A DNA stretch of 64,000 bases from Streptomyces himalayensis subsp. himalayensis (GTDB lineage Bacteria > Actinomycetota > Actinomycetes > Streptomycetales > Streptomycetaceae): the NCBI RefSeq assembly GCF_013778455.1, contig NZ_JACEHE010000030.1, positions 22,237 through 86,236 on the forward strand, in the 5' to 3' direction. The first letter of the stretch is position 1. Each line of letters starts with the position of its first letter. Shown here piece after piece: positions 36,610 to 44,492 of the stretch. The notes beneath the pieces are model-generated. The model did not search any database and was not told the DNA's origin. It saw nothing but the letters and a program-made list of their open reading frames with translations. The translations under genes were made by a program, and so were the position numbers.

Positions 36610-37080
36610 GGAGTCCGAGTGGGCGAGCGCCGACGGCTGCGTCGGCGCCGCCGCCGGGCCCGGCTCAAGGCGGCGGCGCTGGGTCGCTCGCGCGGTGGGC
36701 TCACCAGCAAGGTCCACCTTGCGGCAGACCGGCGCTGTCGCCCGCTGGCGTTCGTGCTCACGCCTGACAGGCCGCCGACAGCCCCCGGTTCGTCATCGCG
36801 GGCGAACCGCGCCTACCTGCGCAGACGCGCGATCAAGGCGGTCATCCCGGAGAAGGCCGATCAGGCCGCGGATCGCAAGAAGCGCGGCAGGGACGGCGGT
36901 CGACCGGTGGCCCATGATGCTGAGCAATACAAGGAGCGCAACACGGTGGAACGCTGCATCAACAAGATCCGGGCATGGCGGTGCCTGGCCGCGCGCTACG
37001 ACAAGACGCCCGCGAGCTACATGGCGGGGCTCCAACTACGCGGATCCATCATCTGGATGCGCAGCCTCAACCCCGGGCCG
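36610..37080 (+). pseudogene. IS5-family transposase with internal deletion
   Basis: The frame carries two conserved pieces of an IS5-type DDE transposase: GRSRGGLTSKVHLAADRRCRPLAF followed, after a deletion of roughly 40-50 residues, by SRANRAYLRRRAIKAVIPEKADQA and YKERNTVERCINKIRAWRCLAARYDK. The segment that should hold the second catalytic aspartate is lost. The frame runs on into unrelated sequence. Inactive. Confidence 0.75.
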
Positions 37081-37131
37081 CGGTTGCGGCTGGTGCCGTG
37101 TGATCACCTCGGTGGAAGCGCTCTAAGGCAA

Positions 37132-37158
37132 ACGTACAGGACGTACAGAATGTACGAT
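37132..37158 (+). promoter_or_regulatory. GTACA operator cluster and -10 element of an antitoxin gene
   Basis: ACGTACAG occurs at 37132 and again nine bases later at 37141. The second copy forms a perfect palindrome CGTACA-GAA-TGTACG (37142-37156). The right arm overlaps a TACGAT -10 element (37153-37158) seven bases before ATG 37166, a leaderless layout. Phd/YefM antitoxins are known to bind TGTACA-type palindromes at their own promoters, so this is a credible autoregulatory site that has outlived its gene. Confidence 0.6.
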
Positions 37159-37450
37159 ACGCAGCATGGCCTTGAGATTCCAGTGACGCAAGCCCGGTCC
37201 GAGCTGGCGGAGCTGATCAATCGCGTCGTCTACGGCGGGGAACACGTCGTCCTGACCCGCCACGGCAAGCCGCTCGTCGCCCTCGTGTCGGCTGCCGACC
37301 TGGAGCGACTCGAGCCGCGGTACAGGAGCCGGACAAGGCGATCGGCGCGGTGTCCGTCATCCAAGACGCCCCGTCCCCTCACGGCGAGCCGAACCAGTTC
37401 GGACTGGTCGCCGAGCACGGAAGCCCGTACGAGACTTGCCAGCCTCACTG
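37150..37450 (+). pseudogene. Phd/YefM-type antitoxin, frameshifted, toxin absent
   Basis: The conserved antitoxin core reads IPVTQARSELAELINRVVYGGEHVVLTRHGKPLVALVSAADLE. The natural ATG at 37166 runs MALRFQ and then meets TGA: one base is missing before the core. After the core a second frame change separates the expected tail (EPDKAIGAVSVIQDAPSPHGEP in another frame). An upstream ATG at 37150 is in frame with the core but lies within the operator palindrome. No toxin gene follows; the ISAs1 element begins at 37472. Confidence 0.6.
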
Positions 37451-37557
37451 AACTCGTCCTATTTACGGACCCAGGGCGCGTGCGTTCTTGGGCGGTGAGA
37501 TGCCCTGAACTTCTTGGTGGGGGCGGGTTGTCGGGGATGGGGGGCTGATCAACTGAA

Positions 37558-37613
37558 GGAAGCGGTTCGTGATGATGGAGGTGTCTGACGCCTCATCACA
37601 ACGAACCGCTTCC
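37558..37613. repeat. Hairpin over the ISAs1 transposase start
   Basis: GGAAGCGGTTCGT (37558-37570) pairs exactly with 37601-37613. The loop contains GGAG at 37577-37580 and further short pairing (GAGG with CCTC). The right arm ends two bases before the transposase ATG at 37616, so the structure can hide the ribosome site in long read-through transcripts. Confidence 0.7.
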
Positions 37614-37615
37614 GG

Positions 37616-38782
37616 ATGCCATCCTCGCTGATCACCGCTGTGTCCCGCCACCTCGAGCACGATGCGGGCACCATCCCCGACGACCCCGACCGCCTGCTGG
37701 ACCTTGCCGACGTCCTCGACGTGCTGCCCGATCCGCGCCGTCGGCAGGGCCGCCGTTACCGGCTCGGCCCGATCCTCGCGCTGTGCACGATCGCGGTACT
37801 CGCCGGCGCCACCACCCTCGCCGCCATCGCACGGCATGCCGCCTACCTGCCCGACGAGGTCCGTCACCGCCTGGGGCTGCGGGCCGAACCGGGGGCGACC
37901 ACGTTCGGCCGACTCCTGGCACGTCTGGACGGCGACGCGGTGGATGCGGCGGTGGGTGCGTGGCTCGCAAGCCACTGCACCTGCCCTGACCAGGACGAAG
38001 GACTGTGCGCGATCGCCGTCGACGGAAAGAGCCTGCGCGGATCGCGCACCGCGGCGACGAGGGCGGTGCACTTGCTGGCGGCCGTCACCCACGGCGAACG
38101 CGCGACGCTGAACCAGCGGCAGGTCGCCGGGAAGAAGGGCGAGATCAGCGAGTTCACGCCCCTTCTCGCTCCACTCGACGTGGCCGGCCGCACCGTCACC
38201 TTCGATGCCCTGCACACCCAGCGCGCGCACGCGCGGTTCCTGGTTGAGGTAGGCCGACTACATCGCGATCGTGAAGGACAACCATCCAAAGCTGCACGAT
38301 TCCCTCAAGTCGCTGCCCTGGAACCAGGTCCCCCTCGGCCACGCTACCCGCGAGAAGGGGCACGGCCGTGACGAGATCCGCCGCCTCAAAGCCGTCCAGG
38401 TCCCGCGCCGGCTGCGGCTCCCGCACGCCTCCCAGGCGATCAAGGTCACCCGCCGCCGACGCGACCTGAACAGCGTGAAGATCCAGATCGAGCACGTGTA
38501 TGCCGCCACCAGCCACGACGCGTCTCCGCGACCGACGCCCAGCTCGCCCGAGCCGTACGTGAGCACTGGCACGTCGAGGCCCATCACCGCGTCCGGGACA
38601 CCACCCTCGCCGAGGACGCCTCCAAGATCCGCACCGGGAACACGCCTCGCGCGATGGCCACTTTCCGCAACCTCGCGATCGCCCTGGCCCGCCTCACCGG
38701 CTGGACCAACACCGCCCACGCCACCGACTACTACAAGTCACACCCCGACCACGCACTCGACCTCATCCAACCCGACAGATGA
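37616..38782 (+). pseudogene. ISAs1-family transposase, two frameshifts
   Basis: The transposase is readable across three frames: frame 2 to about 38250 (DVLDVLPDPRRRQGRRYRL, AIAVDGKSLRGSR), frame 3 to about 38515 (IVKDNHPKLHDSLKSLPW), and then the last frame to TGA at 38780-38782 (HWHVEAHHRVRDTTLAEDAS, RTGNTPRAMATFRNLAIALA). All conserved ISAs1 blocks are present, so decay is recent, but the protein cannot be made without two frame corrections. Confidence 0.8.
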
Positions 38783-38799
38783 GAACGCAGGCCCCCCTG

Positions 38800-38900
38800 C
38801 ATCCGCACCGGTACCTCTTCCCGGGTCATGGCGACCCTGCGCAACCTCGCCGTCGGTCTCATCCGGACATCGCGGCCGCCGACCACTATGCATCAGCCTG
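38800..38900 (+). pseudogene. C-terminal scrap of a second transposase
   Basis: Directly after the right ISAs1 end the frame reads IRTGTSSRVMATLRNLAVGLIR, which is the usual end of a Streptomyces transposase of the IS4/ISAs1 type and resembles the last block of the neighbouring element. It is out of frame with everything else and short. Confidence 0.45.
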
Positions 38901-38981
38901 GCTCCGAATCGCGGTGCGGACCGCGATGAGCTCCGGTGCCCGGGCAGGTCTATCCCTCTACGAAGCGAGAGGAGAAGTGTG

Positions 38982-39818
38982 ATGAGCGCACCCGAAGTCC
39001 TGATGGAAGGCGTCGCGTTCGGCGAGTCACCGCGCTGGCACAACGAGCAACTCTGGTTCTCCGACTGGGGCGCGAACCAGGTGATCGCGCTTGACGCCGA
39101 CGGCCGCCACGAGGTGGTGGTAACAGTCCCGTCATTCCCGATGTGCATCGACTTCCTCCCCGACGGGCGACTGCTCGTCGTGGACTCGGCACAACGACGG
39201 CTGCTGCGCCAGGAACTGGACGGATCGCTCGTCCAGCATGCCGACCTTTCCAAGGTCTCGGAGAAGCCGTGGAACGAAATCGTGGTCGACGACCGGGGCA
39301 ATGTCTATGTCAACACCATCGGTTTCGACTTCCCCGGCGGTGAGTTCGCGCCGGGCTTGATCGTGCTCGTCACGCCGGAAGGCAACGTCGATCAAATTGC
39401 CGACGACCTCGCGTTCCCCAACGGCATGGCGATCAGCCCAGACGGTGCCACGCTGATCGTTGCTGAGTCGTATGCGAACCGGCTCACCGCCTATGACATC
39501 GGCAGCCACGGCGGCCTCGGCAACCGGCGTGTGTGGGCGGAGACACCCGACGACCACCCGGACGGAATCTGCATGGATGCCGAAGGCGCCGTCTGGTATG
39601 CCGACGTCGGCAACCAGCACTGTGTTCGTGTGCGCGAGGGCGGTGAGGTACTCGCTACAGTCGACCTGGATCGCGGCGCCTTCGCCTGCGCGCTCAGCCG
39701 CGGGGACGACCCCCGCCTGTTCGTCGTCGGCCAGACTTGGGGCGGACCCGAGTCGCGGCAACCCAGCGGGCGGGTTGTGACGTTCCCGGCACCAGCACCG
39801 GGTGCCGGGAAACCCTGA
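38982..39818 (+). CDS. SMP-30/gluconolactonase-family lactonase
   Basis: A 278-residue six-bladed beta-propeller. Metal ligands of the family are in place: Glu in VAFGESPRW, Asn in KPWNEIVVDD and FPNGMAIS, and Asp in DHPDGICMD. Members hydrolyse sugar lactones or related esters with calcium or zinc. AGGAG stands seven bases before ATG 38982; the adjacent GTG 38979 is in frame. The gene is intact although flanked by IS debris on both sides. The substrate is unknown. Confidence 0.9.
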   Translation: MSAPEVLMEGVAFGESPRWHNEQLWFSDWGANQVIALDADGRHEVVVTVPSFPMCIDFLPDGRLLVVDSAQRRLLRQELDGSLVQHADLSKVSEKPWNEIVVDDRGNVYVNTIGFDFPGGEFAPGLIVLVTPEGNVDQIADDLAFPNGMAISPDGATLIVAESYANRLTAYDIGSHGGLGNRRVWAETPDDHPDGICMDAEGAVWYADVGNQHCVRVREGGEVLATVDLDRGAFACALSRGDDPRLFVVGQTWGGPESRQPSGRVVTFPAPAPGAGKP

Positions 39819-39889
39819 CCCAGCCAGGCTCGGCGTCCAGCGTCGGTATGGACCGCCTTCGGTGTCCCGCTTGTGGCCGGGCAACCCCA

Positions 39890-40140
39890 TCCAGGGAGGA
39901 GGTGGCCAGAGCCTCGACGGCTTCACGTATATAGCGGTAGACAGTCGCGATCCCGATGCCGAACCCGGCGGCCAGCTGGGCGTAGGTGTCACCGCACCGC
40001 AGGTGGGCCAGGGCGAGCAGGGCCTGTCGCGAGGCGGGAAGGCGTCGCCACCGCGTCCCGCTGTCCTGCCGCCTGGCCGTCAGTCGTCCGGTCAGGAACC
40101 GCAAGGTGCGGCTGGACAGATCAATCGAGGACGGGTAGAC
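39890..40140 (-). pseudogene. IS5-type transposase, N-terminal helix-turn-helix part
   Basis: About 80 residues of the N-terminal region of a two-domain IS5-type transposase: VYPSSIDLSSRTLRFL, RQALLALAHLRCGDTYAQLAAGFGIG and TVYRYIREAVEALA. The DDE catalytic domain that should follow is absent; the sequence runs into the end of the SMP-30 region. A hairpin lies just upstream (40147-40206), as expected for the element's leader. Confidence 0.7.
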
Positions 40141-40146
40141 AAGCAG

Positions 40147-40206
40147 ACGAAGCTCCCGACAGACACGGGTGATCTTGGTCGAGAACCCGTCTACCAGGAG
40201 CTTCGT
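40147..40206. repeat. Nested hairpin of an IS5-type element leader
   Basis: ACGAAGCTCC (40147-40156) pairs with GGAGCTTCGT (40197-40206), and inside it ACGGGT (40165-40170) pairs with ACCCGT (40185-40190). The structure precedes the truncated transposase on the minus strand and probably marks the left part of that element. Confidence 0.6.
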
Positions 40207-40390
40207 CGTTGTGCAGGACGGTCCAACTGGCGGCATCACCGCCAGATTGGAAAAGGCTCAGTGGCCGCACATGATCGACCTCGGGCGCCGCATCACCGCA
40301 GTACACGCAAGAGCCGTCTGCTGCCACGGGCCGTGGCCTTCCCGCGCACCACCGACCACGTGGTCGGTGGTGCTGCGGGCCTGCCGTGCA

Positions 40391-40957
40391 GTGCGCGTCA
40401 AGACCGCGTACGCCTACGGTCTGCGGCGCAACGAGACGCGAATGCTGGACGCCGCCGACTTCGGCCGCAACCCGCACGGAGGCGAGTTCGGCGAGTACGG
40501 CCGGTGCCAGGTTCGGTTCGGCAAGGCCAAGAAGGGCTCGCCGCCCAAGCGCCGCGGGGTGCTGACCGTGTGGGACTGGCCCCCGGACGTCCTGGACGAG
40601 TGGTTCACCGAGGTCCGCCCGCTGTTCGGAACCGACAACAACCCGGCGGCCTGGCCCTCCGAACGGGGCCTGCGGATCGGCTGCCAGCGGCTCAACTCCC
40701 GCTTCATCGCCTACCGCAAGGCCTTGAGCCTGGACGACGGACTCGACTTCCACTCCTTCCGCAGGTCCTACGGCACCCACCTGATCGAGGACGGCTGGGA
40801 CCCGCGCTTCGTCCAGGAGCAGGTCGGTCACGAGCACGCCAGCACCACCTCGCTCTACACCTGCGTGTCCTCGGACTTCCGCACCCGCACCCTGCGGCGC
40901 CATCTGGACTCCACCATCGCCGCGGCCCTCCAGGCCCAGACCGGAAGGCAGACATGA
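40391..40957 (+). pseudogene. Tyrosine recombinase, catalytic domain only (first of a recombinase trio)
   Basis: From in-frame GTG 40391 the frame encodes 188 residues with the complete tyrosine-recombinase catalytic set: Arg in YGLRRNE, Lys in RFGKAKKGSPPKR, HxxR in HSFRRSYGTHLI, His in VGHEHASTTS and the nucleophile Tyr in SLYTCVSS. The N-terminal core-binding domain has been cut off by IS5-type debris, although the frame stays open to 40169. The stop overlaps the next gene's ATG (ATGA). It may still make a catalytic domain but probably cannot bind its site properly. Confidence 0.7.
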
Positions 40958-41289
40958 AACGCAAGGTCGGATACACCTGGCGGCTGCGCGAGATCATGGC
41001 CCAACACCAGATCTTCACGGCCACCGAACTGGTGCCGCTGCTGCGTGAACGCGGCATCGACCTGTCCGCCTCTCAGGTCCACCGCCTGGTCTCCGGCACC
41101 CCGGAACGCCTGTCGTTGCAGGTCATGGCCGCGCTCTGCGACATCCTGTCCTGCTCCCCGGCCGACCTGGTGGCCACCACGGCCGAGAACGCCGGAGTCC
41201 GCAAGACCGCCACCGGAGACCTGCCTGCCCCGCCCGCGAACGTCGCGAAGCTGCGGCCCCGCGCCGCCCGCATCCTGCCCGACGCATGA
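40954..41289 (+). CDS. XRE-type helix-turn-helix protein of the recombinase trio
   Basis: 111 residues. The helix-turn-helix covers about residues 10-65 (LREIMAQHQIFTATELVPLL, LSASQVHRLVSGTPERLSLQ, LCDILSCSPADLV). Four-base ATGA overlaps with both neighbours show translational coupling within a three-gene unit. The small protein probably controls or assists the two recombinases. ATG 40954 is fixed by the overlap. Confidence 0.85.
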   Translation: MKRKVGYTWRLREIMAQHQIFTATELVPLLRERGIDLSASQVHRLVSGTPERLSLQVMAALCDILSCSPADLVATTAENAGVRKTATGDLPAPPANVAKLRPRAARILPDA

Positions 41290-42830
41290 CCCGCCCCTAC
41301 GCCACCGACGAGCAGTACGAACGCTGGTTCATGGCCGAGTGCTGCCGCTGCGGCCGCCGCAGGCACAAGGCCGGCAGTTGGCCGGACGGTTACGTCTGCC
41401 GAACCTGCTCAGACCGCGCCGTCCGCACACGGGGCACCTGCCCACGATGCGGTCAGGACCGTGCTCTTCCCGGGCTCCGCCCTGGTGGCGGGGCCTCGAT
41501 CTGCGCCACCTGCGCCGGCTTCTTCCAGAACTTCGACTGCTCACGCTGCGGCTTCGAGGGCAAGCTCCTAGGCGGACGACTGTGTGAACGCTGCACCCTC
41601 ACCGACCGCCTCACCGCCCTCCTCGACGACAGCACCGGCCGCATCCGTCCCACGCTGGTCCCGCTGTTCGACCTGCTGGTGGCGATGGACAAGCCCAGAA
41701 GCGGGCTGGCCTGGCTGGAGATGCGCCGCGGCCGGCCGGGCAACGCCTCGCAGCTGCTGCTGCGGCGGCTCGGCCTCGGCGAGATCCCGCTGACCCACGA
41801 CGCCTTCCACGAGCTCCAGCCCTGGCGGGCCGCCGCTCACCTGGAAGAACTCCTGATGACATGCGGAGTCCTGCCCGCAGTCGACAAGTACCTGTGTTCC
41901 TTCCAGCGCTGGCTTCCCGGGCATCTGGCCGACATCGCCGACCCCGAGCACGTCAAGACGATCAGGCTCTTCGCGACCTGGCGTGTCCTTCCTCGGCTGC
42001 GGGCCCGCGCCGAACGGAGCCACATCACACCCAGCGTCCGACGGTTCGCCGCCGAGCAGATCAAGTACGCGACAGCCTTCCTGCAATGGCTCGGCGAGCG
42101 CAACAGCACCCTCGCGTCCTGCGGCCAGATCGACATCGACGCCTGGTATGCCGAGAACACCGAACACAGCCGCACCTGCCTGAGAGCCTTCCTCAACTGG
42201 GCTATGCAGAGCCGCCGCTGCCGACGCACCCTCTCCATCCCCGCGATGAAGGTCTCCCGGCGAGCCGCGCTGAGCGAGGACGAGCGCCTCGATGCCCTTG
42301 GCCGGCTGCTGACCGACGCGGAGATACCCATGCGTCTCCGAGCCGCCGGAGTCATCGTCCTCCTTTACGCACAGCCCGTGAGCCGCATCGTCCGGCTCAG
42401 CGTCGACGACGTGATCCGTGACGGCGACACGGTGCTGCTACGACTTGGCGAGCCCGCCTCGCCCGTCCCCGCACCGGTCGCAGCCCTGCTGCTGGAGCAC
42501 ATCGCGAACCGCGACAACATGAACACCGCTACCAACCCTGCATCCTGCTGGCTCTTCCCCGGGCGCCGGGCGGGCCAGCCGTTTCGCCCCGACCACCTGT
42601 CCGCGCTCCTGAACGAGGTCGGGGTCCCGGCCGCCGCTGCCCGCGGCGCCGCCATCCGGCAGCAACTCCTCGAACTACCCGGCCCCGTCGTCGCGGACGC
42701 CCTCGGCTACCACGACAAGACCACCAGCCGCCTCATCAGAGAGACCGGCGGGACATGGAGCCGATACGCCCCAGGAGATCATGCAAGGTCACCAACAGGC
42801 TGGCTTTCTCGGGGAGCCGGCGACAGTTGA
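41286..42830 (+). CDS. Zinc-finger tyrosine-recombinase-like protein (third of a recombinase trio)
   Basis: 514 residues. The first 100 hold four CxxC pairs (CCRCG, CRTCS, CPRCG, CATC, CSRCG, CERC), i.e. zinc-ribbon modules. The middle is helical (core-binding region, LQWLGERNSTLASCGQIDIDAWY). The C-terminal half looks like a degraded recombinase catalytic domain: Arg in PVSRIVRLS, a box II where the HxxR histidine is replaced (GAAIRQQ), and GYHDKTTSRL before a possible Tyr in WSRYAPG. It overlaps the XRE gene by ATGA. The last 30 codons form copy A of a direct repeat. Probably a structural partner rather than a strand-cutting enzyme. Confidence 0.75.
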   Translation: MTRPYATDEQYERWFMAECCRCGRRRHKAGSWPDGYVCRTCSDRAVRTRGTCPRCGQDRALPGLRPGGGASICATCAGFFQNFDCSRCGFEGKLLGGRLCERCTLTDRLTALLDDSTGRIRPTLVPLFDLLVAMDKPRSGLAWLEMRRGRPGNASQLLLRRLGLGEIPLTHDAFHELQPWRAAAHLEELLMTCGVLPAVDKYLCSFQRWLPGHLADIADPEHVKTIRLFATWRVLPRLRARAERSHITPSVRRFAAEQIKYATAFLQWLGERNSTLASCGQIDIDAWYAENTEHSRTCLRAFLNWAMQSRRCRRTLSIPAMKVSRRAALSEDERLDALGRLLTDAEIPMRLRAAGVIVLLYAQPVSRIVRLSVDDVIRDGDTVLLRLGEPASPVPAPVAALLLEHIANRDNMNTATNPASCWLFPGRRAGQPFRPDHLSALLNEVGVPAAAARGAAIRQQLLELPGPVVADALGYHDKTTSRLIRETGGTWSRYAPGDHARSPTGWLSRGAGDS

Positions 42831-42849
42831 ACACCCGAGCGCACCAGTA
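42741..42849. repeat. Direct repeat, copy A
   Basis: 109 bases covering the last codons and stop of the third recombinase gene and 19 bases beyond. Copy B (43547-43654) matches it over the whole length with about four fifths identity and one indel; exact blocks include GCAAGGTCACCAAC and GGCGACAGTTGAA. The two copies flank the nucleotidyltransferase gene. Confidence 0.85.
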
Positions 42850-42854
42850 GCCGG

Positions 42855-43496
42855 CTACAGATCTGCAATCCAGGGATGCCCCGGGTGTACGCGGTCGAGT
42901 AGCTCGGTCAGGGTCTCGCGCTGAGCCGGGGACATATGTGGGACGGTCGCGTCGAAGTCTGATTGATCCTTTCGGCGGGCGTGCTTGGCCTTGAACAGCA
43001 GGACCAGTTCGGGCGCCAGATACGGGATGCCGTCTTGGGTGTGGTGGATGATGTCGCTGTAGGGAAGCCGGATCCTCTCATCGCGTCGGCAGATCCAGGT
43101 GTCGCTGTCGTGCGGTTCGCGGAACACGTCGAGCAGGTAGTTGCCGGTGGCCGGATCGCGGAGCCAAGTCTGATGTACGACGGCCAGCACCTCCGGTGTG
43201 GCGTCCTCCCAGATCCGGCCGCTGCCTGCCGCGTCGAAGACGTATCCGGGGAAGCGGTAGCGGATCTCGGGAAAGCTCGCGGCCGGAATCGCGATCTCGA
43301 TGTCCCCATGAGCGCGCGTCTGCCTGCCGCGGAACAGGTCCAGCGCCCAGCCCGCGGCCACGTACCAGGGCGTGCCGATCCCGGCCAACTGCTGCGCGAC
43401 CTCACTTGGGGTCCAGCAGGAAGACCAACTGGCGTGGAGGGCTTCGATCTCGTCGGGTGACAGCTCGATGCCGCCGCTGGGCAGTTGCTCGCTCAC
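42855..43496 (-). CDS. Nucleotidyltransferase, aminoglycoside 2''-adenylyltransferase-like
   Basis: 213 residues with the minimal nucleotidyltransferase fold: GWALDLFRGRQTRAHGDIEIAI, in which the usual D-x-D metal pair is D-x-E, then LLDVFREPHDSDTWICRRDERIRLPY and LAPELVLLFKAKHARRKD. The pattern is that of ANT(2'')/LinB-like antibiotic adenylyltransferases and related uncharacterised proteins. GTG 43496 is six bases after a TAGATT -10 element, so the mRNA is probably leaderless. The gene lies between two direct repeats like a cargo gene. Confidence 0.8.
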   Translation of the reverse strand: MSEQLPSGGIELSPDEIEALHASWSSCWTPSEVAQQLAGIGTPWYVAAGWALDLFRGRQTRAHGDIEIAIPAASFPEIRYRFPGYVFDAAGSGRIWEDATPEVLAVVHQTWLRDPATGNYLLDVFREPHDSDTWICRRDERIRLPYSDIIHHTQDGIPYLAPELVLLFKAKHARRKDQSDFDATVPHMSPAQRETLTELLDRVHPGHPWIADL

Positions 43497-43546
43497 CGCA
43501 AAAATCTACCAGCGGACTCGAAGGCCCCTGGCCGTGGTCGATGAAG

Positions 43547-43654
43547 GAGACCAGAGGGACCTGGAGCCATATGCCGCTGGCGATCACGCAAGGTCACCAA
43601 CCGGTTGGACTCCTCGGCGAACTGGCGACAGTTGAATACGCGAGCCCACCAGTA
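43547..43654. repeat. Direct repeat, copy B
   Basis: 108 bases resembling copy A (42741-42849), including the decayed end of the recombinase reading frame (AGDHARSPTGW is readable in one frame). Its right end touches position 43655, exactly where a truncated alpha/beta hydrolase gene stops matching its family. Confidence 0.85.
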
Positions 43655-43792
43655 TCAAGGCCGAATCAGGGGCGCGCGATCGGCCGCATTGGAGGCCGGC
43701 GACCAGAGGACCCCGGGGACGCCGCCCACCGTGAAGTCGCGTTCGAGCATGCCGTTCGACGACGACTCGGCGGTGAACTGCAGAGAGTGCAT
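43655..43792 (-). pseudogene. Alpha/beta hydrolase (dienelactone-hydrolase-like), N-terminal stub
   Basis: A normal start (ATG 43792, AAAGG upstream) is followed by 40 residues typical of the N-terminus of a Streptomyces alpha/beta hydrolase: MHSLQFTAESSSNG, ERDFTVGGVPGVLWSP. After APL, where the family continues with the first strand of the hydrolase core, the frame diverges and stops at 43655, at the edge of direct repeat B. An insertion or deletion at this point removed the rest. Family assignment is from memory of conserved N-termini. Confidence 0.6.
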
Positions 43793-44207
43793 GGGTGTTG
43801 CCTTTCGGGGGGTGCCTTGTTATCGAGGCGCTCCCGGCAACACCTGCGTCAATCGCCCGACCGTGACGAGAGGGGGAGCACCCACATGGATACAGCGTTC
43901 ATGGGTCTCGCCTCCTCGGACGATGTCGCGGTCGACTGAAAGCTACTAGCCCGACCGCGATCTCGCCCACCCCTTATTCCCGCCACGTGATCACAGCTCC
44001 AGACAAGGCCCTAGGGGCCAACGGGCAGTGATCGTCCGGGCGGCGTCCAGCTCACCCGTCAGGGGTGCGGCGGCGAGCGGGTCCACAAGCCACTCGGGTG
44101 TCGTGGCCAGTCCCGGGACTACCCGGTCACTTCAACGCTCGGACCGAACGGGAATCATCGCTCACCTTCACCGGGAACGGACAAGGTGGATAAGCGCCAT
44201 GCCACAG
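43793..44207. other. Intergenic region, nothing recognised
   Basis: About 415 bases upstream of the toxin-antitoxin pair. It must hold the promoter of the truncated hydrolase gene. No supported coding frame. Confidence 0.4.
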
Positions 44208-44228
44208 CTGCTACCACCCTGCTACCTT
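44208..44228 (+). promoter_or_regulatory. Tandem operator candidate and -10 element of the RHH-Fic operon
   Basis: CTGCTACC occurs at 44208-44215 and again at 44219-44226, exactly 11 bases (one helical turn) apart. The second copy overlaps a TACCTT -10 element (44223-44228) located six bases before ATG 44235, giving a leaderless start. Ribbon-helix-helix antitoxins often bind such repeats on one face of the DNA to repress their own operon. Confidence 0.55.
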
Positions 44229-44234
44229 AGGGTC

Positions 44235-44492
44235 ATGACTTCCGCAAAGAAGCAGACTCAGGTCCGACTGGAGCCTGACGTGCTCGCAGCCGGCAAGGAC
44301 GCCGCCGCCGCTCGCGGCCTCGACTTCAACCGCTACGTCGAGCGCCTGATCATGGAGGACACCACCGGCACCCGCGCCGCCGGCATGGCCGCTGCACAGC
44401 GCCTCATCGATCAGCATGGCGCGTTCCTCGACGACCTGGAGCAGCAGCTCGACGAGCCCCACGCCGAGCACCAGCCGGGCGCCGCCGCGTGA
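44235..44492 (+). CDS. Ribbon-helix-helix antitoxin
   Basis: 85 residues. The N-terminus KKQTQVRLEPDVLAAGKDAAAARGLDFNRYVERLIMED is a ribbon-helix-helix DNA-binding domain, and the acidic Glu/Asp/Gln-rich tail would wrap the toxin. Its stop overlaps the toxin GTG by four bases. It probably also represses the operon through the CTGCTACC repeats just upstream. Confidence 0.8.
   Translation: MTSAKKQTQVRLEPDVLAAGKDAAAARGLDFNRYVERLIMEDTTGTRAAGMAAAQRLIDQHGAFLDDLEQQLDEPHAEHQPGAAA

Larger units (their letters stand above)
37472..38799 (+). mobile_element. ISAs1-family insertion sequence, inactive copy
   Basis: A roughly 1.33-kb element. Candidate terminal inverted repeats are CAGGGCGCGTGCGTTCT (37472-37488) and the complement of 38782-38799; they share CAGGG and TGCGTTCT with one indel between. 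Inside lies a single transposase gene broken by two frameshifts and preceded by a large hairpin. No clear target duplication flanks it. On its right it abuts the C-terminal end of another transposase gene. Confidence 0.7.
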
